Shown: positions 1 through 10,377 of the stretch, piece after piece
Layout of the letters: every line of letters starts with the position of its first letter
Position numbering within the stretch: the first letter of the stretch is position 1
NCBI RefSeq assembly: GCF_041260155.1
Contig: NC_091928.1
Location: forward strand, 34,754,388-34,818,387
DNA: 64,000 nucleotides
Reading direction: 5' to 3'
DNA from: Ptychodera flava
Taxonomy: Eukaryota; Hemichordata; Enteropneusta; Ptychoderidae
The notes under the pieces: generated by a model
Databases searched by the model: none
What the model saw: only the letters and a program-made list of their open reading frames with translations
Told to the model about the DNA's origin: nothing
Position numbers and translations under genes: made by a program

Positions 1-113
1 TGATTTCATTGGATAGCGATGACGCCACCGTACAGCGCACTGACATAGATACAAGTAAACCATTGTGGTTTGTAATTGTATGCAGTAAAAACACTAGAAC
101 AGAGATATTGTAG
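1..113 (+). CDS. 3' end of a TRIM-NHR gene (copy C1), cut by window edge
   Basis: The reading frame starting at base 3 encodes 36 residues and ends at a TAG at 111-113. It is almost identical to the last residues of the C2 gene ending at 10377: both contain DDATVQRTD, KPLWFVIVCSKN and the terminal RTEIL. This is the last strand of a Neuralized homology repeat (NHR), where the family has a 'PLW-hydrophobic' motif. The rest of the gene lies outside the window, so RING and B-boxes cannot be judged. The DNA downstream (114 to ~2500) is homologous to the DNA downstream of C2, so this is the same gene type in the previous duplication unit. Confidence 0.8.
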   Translation, partial: ISLDSDDATVQRTDIDTSKPLWFVIVCSKNTRTEIL

Positions 114-574
114 GTGTGTGATAAAAGCCGTAACTGTAACGGGGGCATGAAAGTATTTCGTAAACTTAAAACTTGTATTGATGGTTCATATACGATATTA
201 TTTATCCTTTCAAATATCAAACCTCACGATGGTCGATATACCAAGTATCGAAAAGTTCAACTATTCAATTCAGTTGAAGGCAAGGATCTCATCCATAAAC
301 TGGGTGCTATTTGTAATTTTTCTTTGCAGACCAAAACCTGCAATAACGTGAGCAAGAATGCAACTTCTTCATATGGTACATTCTTCATCTATTTGCTTGA
401 AAGTGGAGTGACTTTGGCGTGTTTGCATATTTAATCCAATTAAATAATTCAACAAAGTCGACTGCTTTTCGCATGTCTTGTTGGAGAGTTTTACTGAAAA
501 AAAATGACTGGACAAATTTGTGAATTGGAATAACATATCCTGTTCACATGAGTTTTTCATTGAGTGTACTCGTA

Positions 575-725
575 CGGTAAATCTTGAGTAGCTTGTTTCC
601 CTAGTTTCAAAATTTGCACGGTGACCCCTGATTTTTATTCTTGATTTTGAAAGAGAATGATCGAAATATTCTTTGAGGAATGTTTGAGCAAAAGTCTTTC
701 ATTTTCGAGGCGCATACTACCTCAA
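575..725 (+). mobile_element. MITE family copy, right half only
   Basis: This matches the right half of the ~350-bp MITE seen complete at 12511-12867: a 'tttgcacggtgaccc' core, then 'gagaatg', 'gtttgagcaaaag', and a right end of the form TTTCGAGGCGC..ACTACCT. The left half is missing. It is non-coding. Confidence 0.6.
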
Positions 726-1904
726 ATGTAGGACGGTCGTTCCCATCATGTACAATCAAAGATTATAGGGTTGTCGTGTGCTACAACAAATTATGGCATT
801 TTTTGCATGGTATGTTTGTTAACACCATTCACTGTGTCGACTGTCACGCAGCATGTGTCGATCTTATCAACCTGGTTTAGTCAATATTGCACTAGGCTAT
901 TTGCCTAACCTTAGTGGTGTCTGTATTTGCTTTAGATTTTTCAACACCATATTAAATTCCTCTATTGTCGACTACTTGCTATGATTTTAACTTTTGAATA
1001 ATTGTACAATTACGAACCCCTCTTCAAATAAATTTTTGCTTTATCTACCTCTTATCTGAATCTTTATTTTAAACAGGATGGAGAAACTGTACCTGTTAAA
1101 TTAACGTATACTAAACAAGAAAATATTTGTATGATGCAATGTCGCAACGATTTGAGATAACTTATCAACGAAAACAAACGAGAGCATGGGCAGCATCAGC
1201 AGAATGGTGATTTTGTTTCGGTGAGGAACGAAAAGATTTTATCAAGTCAGAGCAAATAACCTCTTGGAGATGTTTCTCAGCAAGAGATGGTCACCGCGTA
1301 TTTCTATACTGATGTCTTGAAAACGTGTATCCGTAATTTTTCTAAAAAACGTTGCTAAAGGATTGGGGTGTCTTGTTGAGTGTTTACATTTCAATACGTC
1401 TTCGTGCATGTCCGAAGTTTTTGAAGCCAACGACGAGATGTTTGGTCTAACCATCAATACACGTCGTACGATGTAATATCAGAACGCCATATTACATTAG
1501 ACTGAAACAAGAGGAAACATTACAAAAACAATTGAACTAAAATCCCATAACTTACTAATGACGAACAAGCTTTTATTATTTGTTTTTATCGTATTATTAA
1601 TATACACAAAAAAAGAACGACTCTCGTGTATTAAGAGAGTTCTTAAACGTTATTTATTATCGAAGCGACTGTTTGTATCACCCTTTATCAATGGATATAA
1701 TCTGATGATGTAAAAATTCTACAAATGAGATATCGACAAGTCATGTCTGGCTATGATTGATCTACTCGAATCAAGATGTCTAAATAATCTTTAAATAGCG
1801 ATAATATACTTCTTGAAATAAAAGATAGCTTACATATCGAGAAATAAAAAATCATTTCAATGGCATAGCATACTTCAAACAATTAGTTACATATATCACA
1901 TCCC

Positions 1905-2227
1905 TTAAGGTATAGCGCACTTCAGATAACGCTCAAACTTTTACAATTCTTTTATGATATACCACTTTTTGGGGTTCATTTTGAAGATCTTTCACAGGCT
2001 AAGTTGTTTCGAAATTCGAAAATGTTACTTTTTCCATATAATTAACACAGGGATGGCGACCATTTTGAATTCCAAATAACGGTAAATCTTTCGAAATGTG
2101 TTTCTCTAGTACTAAAATTTGCACAGTGACCCCCGATTATACTTTCAAAGAGAATGGTTGAACGACTTCTTGACGAAAGTTTTAGCAAGAGTTTAAGTCT
2201 TTTACTTTCGAGGCGAAACTACCTTAA
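1905..2227 (+). mobile_element. ~320-bp MITE copy with TTAA ends
   Basis: It starts TTAAGGTATAGCGCAC and ends GGCGAAACTACCTTAA, so the ends are imperfect terminal inverted repeats with TTAA at both tips. The interior matches the copy at 12511-12867, which occupies the same place in the next duplication unit. That means this insertion predates the split of units 1 and 2. TTAA tips suggest piggyBac-type mobilisation, but no transposase is present. Confidence 0.7.
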
Positions 2228-2523
2228 TGAGTGTAATACAATACAATTTGTCATGACTATCCTTTGACAAATGGTGTGATGTTACTTCCACGTTAATAAA
2301 AAATGCTAGTCTTCGAACTGCACAGCACGATGTAGACGAGTCAGTTTATCAAGGGTTATTTTCGAATGAACAATATAACCCAGCTGACTGTTGGTAATGG
2401 ATGTGTCAATCAAACAGAAATAGGTAATCTAATCCGCATCTAAGTCATAAAATATGGATTGCTATTACACTGGATTAGGGACAGAGTGCACATCAAGTTA
2501 CGGATGAACACGTTAAATTCACA

Positions 2524-2944
2524 ATGGCGAGTGCTGATAATAAGATGGGACCTGTGACACAGATCGACGAAAATGTCCTAGTTTGTGCAGTTTGCTTGGA
2601 AAGGTACGAGAATGCCAAGAGTCTATCGTGTCTGCACAGCTTCTGTGAGCTGTTTCTTAGTAGTCTGGTGAAGAAAACTGGCAGTCTGATTTGCCCACTA
2701 TTTCGATGTGTCTGCAAGCTTCCCTTGGATGGTGTGTCCGGGATACCGAACAACTTTTATGTGAATGAATTGGTTGAGATCTTCAAACTTTGAGACGAAG
2801 GGGGTCAGGAGGTGACGAAATATGGCGGTTGTGAAAAGGGTGGCATTGAAGTGAGATGCAATGGGCGTCATCGTCAATTCCAATGAACCAGTATGGGCCA
2901 TCGTTGATTTCTACTGACGGACTGAAAGTATCAAGTTTTTATAA
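2524..2944 (+). pseudogene. TRIM-NHR pseudogene B1 with collapsed middle
   Basis: The ATG context and first ~85 residues match the B2 gene (15608): an N-terminal RING followed by the PNNFYVNELVEIFK linker. Two RING zinc ligands are lost (Cys44 and Cys60 are both Phe) and a stop follows the linker at 2791-2793. After ~80 bp of B-box 1 homology (to about 2868) the sequence jumps to the last ~75 bp of the NHR (GTATGGGCCATCGTTGATTT), so about 1.4 kb covering both B-boxes, the coiled coil and most of the NHR is deleted. The 3' flank then continues colinear with that of B2. It is non-functional as a ligase; a short RING-only peptide is conceivable but unlikely. Confidence 0.9.
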
Positions 2945-5511
2945 AGTGGCCCTAAACACGCTCTTAGTAAAGAAATAATTACTTTCACGATGCTCCTGCC
3001 TATTCAATAACAAAGGTGATGTTCCTGCGCTTTCTTCGCAAAAAGTTTTGACATGTCGTATACAATTCGAGATACATGAATATTTTCCTGTTAATTAGGC
3101 GTTCTCACCAAATTAGAACAACCTGGCAATGTTCTTCCATAGATTTTGAATGTAATCAGTAATATTGTTGCGCTTCAAGCAGCAGATGCGTAACATCCTT
3201 GCTATTCCCGCTTGTTCATGAACTGAAAGCCAAACCATTGTAAATAAATACTTGTGTCGTCGGGTGTAGGACCCTCAGACGTTGAATGGAGAAACAAACA
3301 TCAAGTACTTTGCCAACACATGTATTTACTTGATAATCAATATACGATATAACGCGGCCAACCAGTAGGCACTACAAAGATTGCACTGTGAAAATACTTA
3401 GTAATTTGTACATTGTGCGCCTTCAAATAAGCGCAACTCAAAAAAGGAGGCATGCTACCAGGAATTTCTTTTACTTCTTCCCGTCTTACGTTCATACTTG
3501 GAATGTTGAGCTATGATTGGCTGCAATTTATGGATTTTTCGCCGTTGCTGCAGTGCTGTCTTCAAGAAGAGAAAAGTAAAGAAAAATTGACTATACGTTT
3601 AACGTAACAGACTGACTTATCATTGACTTCGTCGTTCAATATTCTATGACCTTTTTCTGTTGTTCAAACCATGTACACAGTATCACATGATTCTACTAAT
3701 AAGTAATGTAATATATATATAAATACATCTATTGTAACTATATCAATACCTCTATTGAGTAATATATCTCCTGGACTAAGCAGCTTTGAAGTCATTAAAA
3801 GTTTGACACGAGTACATTAAATGTATAAATTATATGCAAGTACAGTAGTGTAATATACCTTACAGTGAATGAGAGCCACAGTGAATGAGAGCCTCAGTAG
3901 AACGAATCTCACGCTAAATGGCCAGGTACCTGCCAAGTCGGTTTGCCTTCATCAAAGGTCCTTGAAGGTGACCCGAATTCTACACAATCTATGATCTGCG
4001 AATCTACCGGGGTCAGATTTGTTTCCACATCAGACGCTTTTATTTAAACATGTCACTACGACAGAGGTATGCGATAATGTAGGCATCGTATTAATTTGGT
4101 AGGCATACAATTAATGTTCGTTTTGTAAGATTCCATGTAGATGGGCGGAGGTTAGGTTCATGAAACTGCCTGTGATTGGTCAGGGAGCTTGACTGTTTTG
4201 TTTTGTTTGATTCGGAATACGATTGAAGTTATAAGTATGTTTTTCGTATCGCGGATTGAATGTCGCCCCTGCTGCAATATTACGGATTTTGCCGAGCGGT
4301 TCAGATCGCTCATGTCTTCCCTAGATGAATAGATATCATAGATTGTGGATTCAATGCGATCAAGAAAAAAGTGAGCTTATCAACGACTAGCACCTGACTT
4401 CTGATGTTTGACTTTCCAGCATTTCGCACTCATAGCAACTATACACCAAACAGTGTACTCTGTATACTAGTAGATGCAAATCTCTGGCGCAATTCATGCA
4501 GTTGCGATGGCGACGGTGGATGATTCTGTAAATGATCAAGTAACATTAATAAGAGCAGTTAAGACAATTTTGAAACGTGCCATTTCAACGGTGTCAGAAA
4601 GCAAACGTTAGCTTCTAATGGTGTATGGTTTTAATATCCTTTCCGGGATCTTCCTTCCTTCCGATGTAAAGCTAAAATAATTAGCTTTTCGAGAACAAAG
4701 ATAAAGTACACTTGCGATATTTTTCAGACGATAGGACGTGAGAATTCAGTACATTTCGTCCAGGATACGATGCCGTATCTCTTGAAAATACTTGAATCAT
4801 TGTTCTGAATGTCACCTTTTGAGTACTTTGTTACCGAGGCTAAATGAAATTGCATTTTCTGTAACCCGACTTAAGAGTGCATTTAAAACGCCTCCACCCA
4901 ATTCGTTTTCCGCAACATTAGTAGCGAAGAATGATCTTGACTGATTATGATGTTTATCTGACGGGTCGTACCCCATCAAAACTTAAAAAACATCGTTTTT
5001 GGAGACATATAAATGAAACACAATGTCTTTTGGCGTAAGTTACGACAAAGTTATCCTTACCGAAATCAATTTTAAATTACCACGGTAACTTGTACGCAGC
5101 TGTCTAGAACATCTGTTCACAGAACTAATCGTGTATCCTCCGTGTGAAATTTCAAAATATTTATATCATCTACCATCTGTTCTGTACCAATTGCGTTAGA
5201 AGTATGAGCTCAGCAATTTAGGGGATAGTCTTGCATTGACGCGGTAAATGTGTTGGCAATGATGTTGGCTACGCAACTGTGTTAATGGGGTGAAAGGTGT
5301 TATCCTACACAGAGGGTCCAAATTTACATTAAACCAAACGACATGACCTTCAAGTATACAATAATAAGCATAGTGATTGGCATTGTGAACGTACACGTTT
5401 ACACACATCAACATTCCATCGTTACGAATCGTTGCAGAATTTCAACTCGATTCTGATTCTAAATATGCTTTTGCTGCGGTCGACAACGAGGTCACACGTC
5501 AGCACAACAAA
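2945..5511. other. Spacer between B1 and A1, duplicated in units 2 and 3
   Basis: No gene is supported. Long stretches align with 17426-20015 (for example 3240-3350 with 17720-17830, 3930-4140 with 18370-18580, 5280-5420 with 19790-19920), and partly with 37020-37420 in unit 3. The last 80 bp are the A-type 5' leader, which is shared more closely with A3 than with A2. Confidence 0.6.
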
Positions 5512-7290
5512 ATGGATAAAACTCGCAAGGAATCAGATTTTCTTGCAAAGATAGACGAAAACTTTCTAGTCTGTGGCATCTGTTCGGAGAGGTACATAAA
5601 TGCTAAAAGTTTGCCGTGCCAACACTTCTTCTGCGAGTTATGTCTTGGTAAACTGGTCGAGAAAACCGGGCGACTCGATTGTCCAATATGCCGTCGTACT
5701 TGCGCAGTTCCAGAGGGAGGGATGGAGAAGCTACCAAACAACTTCTTCGTCAATCAGTTAGTGGAAGAATTCCAATTACGAGAAGGAAATATGGAATCGA
5801 CATTATGCGGTGGGTGCGAGTCAGAGCATGGTTGTGTCAGATGTATCGAGTGTAAAATGATTTTGTGCTCGTCCTGTGAAATTCCTCACACAAGGTTGCC
5901 GGCAACCAAGTCCCATCGCTTATTAAAGTTGGATGAGTACGTGGCGTCAAGGTTAAGTGACCCCTATGATGTGTCACCGCCTATGAGATGCTCAAAGCAC
6001 GAAGTTTACCCGTTGGTTTATTACTGTGATTCATGCGATGAGGCGATATGTTTAGAGTGTACGGTCATCGACCACAGAGCACCTCAACACCATCACCGGT
6101 ACTTGAAAGACGCAGCCAGAGAATATGTTGCCGAACTGGAAAAGCTGCTGGCGCAGATGGCCGAGAAAGAGGGCGAAGCGAAAGAGAGTATAGACAAATA
6201 ACGCTATGAAAAGGCAGGTGCATCTGGATAGAAAGTATGAATTCGAGGAGATAAAGTTGAATTCCCATATCGACGGCATCGTTCAACAGGTACGAGAAAT
6301 CGGAACACGATTATCAGAGGAGCTGAAATCTGAGTATATGTCGAGGAAGGCAGATTTGCAGGGACAAGTGAAGGAACTTCAGCGTGCAGTTAACAACTTT
6401 GCGAGTACACGCGACTACATCAAGAATCGTTCAGAATTCGGTGGCGCTGAGCAGGTGATTACTGCCAAAAAGGAAATAACGCTACGGACGATACAACTGA
6501 TGAAGACACAAACAAAAACGAGAGCAAATAAGCGAGATTTATTCGAATTCATACCGGCAAATGATCTGATTGACTTAGATGTCTCCAAAATCGGTGGATC
6601 GCAGGATTAGCCAACCAATCAGTTTTCTCTGAAGTGCCAAAGCAGGCAGGTAACATTACAAGGTCAGTACCTGCTATCTATCAGGTACATACATTCCCTG
6701 TCAAGACTACTGGATCAGATAGCGAATCAGACGACAGATGTGCCGATGACAATGATAATGCTGTCGCTGCTGATGATGACACATTTCCACCGACAGGGCA
6801 GGGCGCAACTGCCATCGAGCCTCTAGGGTTTCATGGTCTTCACGGAACCAATGTAACCCTATCATTGGACCGGAAATCTGCTAACAGCAGTCGCATAAGA
6901 AACAATATTGTGTTCAGCAACAGATCAGCTAACTATGGCGAGAAAGTGAAAGTACAATTCAGTCAAAAAATGTCGTTTCTAAGGCGATCCCACGCCGACA
7001 TAACATTCGGATTTACCTCAAACGATCCAAACTCACTGTTTTTGTCAAAGCTGCCACCACGCGCCATCCCTCTCCTGAAAGAAAACGACGGCTATTGGCT
7101 GCAGTGTCTCTCGAGCGCCAATAGAAAGACACGTAATATCCTTGTGTTCTGGGTGACGCAATTGGGAGAGATCAAGTACTCGATCAACGACGTCGACAAA
7201 GGAGTCGCACTGAATAACATACCAACTGTAGAACCATTGTGGGCTGTTATCGACTTTTACTCGGAAATCAAAAGTATTGAGTTAGTTTAG
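5512..7290 (+). pseudogene. TRIM-NHR gene A1, broken by two frameshifts
   Basis: This is a full-length A-type gene in three frames. Frame 1 (5512-6201) has an intact RING (Cys21 to Cys60, C3HC4 spacing), B-box 1 (from ~99) and B-box 2 (from ~160). Frame 2 (6206-6610) is the coiled coil. Frame 3 (up to 7290) is the acidic linker and a complete NHR with FHGLHGTNV, FGFTSNDP, GYWLQC and PLWAVIDFY. Against A2, the first break is a ~4-bp insertion near 6197 that creates a TAA, and the second is a 1-bp loss near 6600 (GGTGGATCGC against GGTGGAATTGC). All domain residues are otherwise well kept, so it is a young pseudogene or carries sequence errors. A product from the first frame alone would be a RING/B-box protein lacking coiled coil and NHR. 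Confidence 0.85.
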
Positions 7291-7452
7291 TGAACATCAA
7301 TGTAAGAGACACAAAAGTTCCTTTCAGCAGTGCACGAAAATGTTTGATCCACACGGCATATTTATTTTGACAAAAAAGTTTTAATAGTGTTCACTATGGT
7401 CCCTCTATCACATTTAAGGCTATGCTATTATAAAGCGGTTTAAATATACAGT

Positions 7453-7794
7453 TGACGTATCACGCACCTCAATTTAAAGCCTTAAACCTTTCTTGAAACA
7501 TTCCCTACCAAGAGAACTTTAAGCCGTTCCCTTTCGAAATAAATAAATCAAAATCAGGGGTCACCATGCAAAATGTGGCATAACGGAAAGAAATGATCCA
7601 GCTCTACGCAACTTGAAATTCATGCAATCTCTATATTAATTAAAGGGGGAGTTCTTGAAATTTTCTAGTTTAACTAAAACAAGTCGGTGAAAATTTTATT
7701 TATAAGCTTAAGAATAAGCCCCAATAAGTGGTAGACAAAAAAGGCCTCGCAAAGTTTGAGAGTCCAACCTATCTCCAAGGTGCATTCTACCTTT
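7453..7794 (-). mobile_element. ~340-bp MITE copy downstream of A1
   Basis: This is an inverted copy of the MITE family. It has left-end similarity (TATCACGCACCTCAA), the 'ggggtcaccatgcaaa' core and the right end AAGGTGCATTCTACCTTT. A copy sits at the same place downstream of A2 (21939-22286) but none follows A3, so the insertion happened before units 1 and 2 separated and after their split from unit 3. Confidence 0.7.
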
Positions 7795-8612
7795 GTTTTA
7801 AAATCGACAATGCCCAGATGCATGTTTCATTTTAACGATATCACTTTCAAATGTAATATATATATTTTCTACGCTGTGTAGTTTTAAAACTATTTTATCT
7901 AGTCATTTAAATAGTTCTCTTTTTGGTTTTTTTTTAATTTAATGGAACGTGTTACTTTTATGGTTGTCTTGTGAATTTGCCTTGTGATGTTGTGATTGTT
8001 TTGTTTCGCAGATCTGTTAGTGGATTTACCTGTTGATCTGTGTATCAAATAAAATAAAAATGAAATAAAATAAAACTTACTCCCGGTAATTGTGATATTG
8101 TTTTTGAAAGATATATTTAGGTAGAACTATATACAGGAGTTTTAAAACTGTCTATCGTAGAACAATGAAAGAAATACTTGTACCAGATATATGATTCATT
8201 TTCATCGATTTGGGTCCTTGCAAAACAATGATGATTTTCTTCACTACACACTTGCTGATATTTCTAGCGTAAAACTCATATGAAATGGAACTAATGATAA
8301 ACCAATTATTTAGATATTGATTGCGACCGTCCCCAGTCGGGCATATATGATATGATAGAATTTGTGTTTTCAGAGCTGAACCAAGCTTGCGCCCTCTCGA
8401 TATAGTCAATGCGTAAATGCTGTCAAACTTTCATTGTTCTTGACAACGCAAACATTGTGTCATGTGGGTCCTATAATTCTTTATAATCTTGCAAACACTG
8501 GTTTGTATGATTTGCTGTATAGGGAGTTGCAGAGCGACGCATTGGCATTACATAGTTTAGCATACGTGTCATGACATGAATGTTCCATCTACCCCCTTAA
8601 AGCGAAAACAAG
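7795..8612. other. Non-coding spacer upstream of C2
   Basis: AT-rich DNA with T-runs and a short ATAAAATAAA-type low-complexity stretch near 8045-8075. No gene, RNA or repeat beyond this is recognised. The last ~100 bp would contain the C2 promoter, but no TATA box or other element could be assigned. Confidence 0.4.
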
Positions 8613-10377
8613 ATGGCAGCAGGGAACGACGAGAAGTCATTTCTTGAGAAAATCGATGAAAATTTCCTCATATGCACCATCTGCTCGGAAAGGTATATCA
8701 AAGCCAAATGCCTTCCTTGTCTGCATACATTCTGTGAACCATGCCTGGGTCAAGTTTTGAAGAAAACCGGGAAGCTGGATTGCCCTATTTGTCGACGTAC
8801 GTGTGCTGTTCCACGTGGCGGTGTTGGCATGCTGCAAAACAATTTCTTCATCAATGATCTTGTGGAGCAGTTCAAGTTACGGGAAGGAGGTAAGAGTGAA
8901 TTGTCAACGAAATGTGGTGGCTGCCAGGAAAATGAAGGTGACGAGGTGAGATGCATTGAGTGTGATGTGAATTTGTGTTCAACTTGTGCACGTCCGCACA
9001 GACGAGTACCAGCAACCCGGTCACATCGACTGATGCCTCTCACTGCCTATAAAGAGGCAAAGTCCGTTCACCCCGCATCGGTGACAGTACCAATGCAGTG
9101 TGGAACGCATCAGGCTAACAAGTTGGATTATTTCTGTGTGACGTGTGATGAGGCGATTTGTCTAGAGTGTACAGTTATCGATCACAAAGCACCAGAACAT
9201 AAACACCAATACCTTAAAGAGTCCGCAAAAATCTACGCCAAGGAGTTGGACAAACTGTTAACGAATTTGAATGACAAAAAAACAGGAAGTTAATGAGAGC
9301 ATAAATAATGTAGATAAGACAATAACATCACTTGAGAAAAGATTCGACGAAGAGAAAAGAAAGTTGTCAATCCACATCGAAGATATCATTCACCACGTGC
9401 AAAGTATTGGAACGCAAATCACAGAGGAAATGAAATATGAGCTTGAATCTAGAAAGACAAACTTACACAGGCAAATGAAGGAACTGCAATGTATTGAGAA
9501 TGATTTGACCAGCACACGTGACTACGTTCAGAATATTTCGCACTTCGGTAGCCCTGCACAGTTAATGACCGCCAAGAAAGGAATATCGTCACAAGCACAA
9601 GAACTTACAAAGTTAGAAACAAAAGAACAACCAGTAGAGAGTGATTACATTGAATTTGAAAAGGCTGATGACCTTATTGAGATAGGAGCTGCTGGCATTG
9701 GCAATGTACATGGTCTGGCAGCCCTTCCGAATGTAAACAAAACTTCGGAGCTAACCCGAAGTCAACTTGATGTGTCTACAACACCAGAAGCCCATGATCA
9801 TCAAAGTACACCAGTATTTACTTCCGCGGAGGAGGTTTCTGGCGCCATTGCCAGATTGAGAGACGGTGAAGAGCAAATGCAAGGAAGATCCACAATAAGT
9901 GCTCAGTGGCAGATGAAGTTGCGATTTCATCAATGTAACCAAGGAAACGTTGTGTTTTCTTTTGATCGAAAATCGGCCATCACCTTTGGAAATCGCGCCG
10001 TAGTTTTCGGTCATAGGTCAGTTGTTCTTGGTGAGAAAATATCGTTAAGAGTCCGCGATGAGGACATTAGCGTGTGCTATCCTTCCTCCAGAATAACATC
10101 AGTAGGATTTACAAGTAAATACCCAGAAGATATTCCCACTTCATATCTAGAAGAGCTCGTGACGGGGCCGAGTCATATACAAACATTACAGGATTTTTGG
10201 CTTAAATGCATTTATGGTAATATCGATATCATCCGATTCTGGGTGCAGAAAGAAGGACATATGCTCATTGCATTGGATACCGATGACGCCACCGTACAGC
10301 GCACTGACATAAATACAAGTAAACCATTGTGGTTTGTAATTGTATGCAGTAAAAACACTAGAACAGAGATATTGTAG
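8613..10377 (+). pseudogene. TRIM-NHR gene C2, one frameshift in a poly-A run
   Basis: This is an intronless RING/B-box 1/B-box 2/coiled-coil/NHR gene of about 587 codons. Frame 1 (8613-9293) has the RING (Cys21, Cys24, Cys36, His38, Cys41, Cys44, Cys57, Cys60), B-box 1 (CGGC..CIEC..CSTC) and B-box 2 (CGTHQ..CVTCDEAICLECTVIDH). Frame 2 is open past 9270 and ends at 10377; it carries the coiled coil and a divergent NHR (LRFHQCNQGNV, VGFTSKYPED, FWLKC, KPLWFVIV). The switch falls at a run of seven A (9276-9282), where one base more or fewer restores the frame. This is typical of either a real slippage mutation or a sequencing/assembly error, so the gene may be functional. The C-type NHR lacks the GYW of the A and B types. 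Confidence 0.8.

Larger units (their letters stand above)
114..2523. other. Spacer between C1 and B1, duplicated at 10378-15607
   Basis: No gene is supported here. The spacer aligns by eye with 10378-12990 (for example the stretch at 181-350 against 10438-10610, and 1560-1900 against 12220-12500), so it belongs to the duplicated block. It holds two copies of the ~350-bp MITE family (575-725 and 1905-2227). The last 150 bp before B1 resemble the 5' flanks of B2 and B3 and probably carry the B-type promoter. No clear TATA box was identified. Confidence 0.6.
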
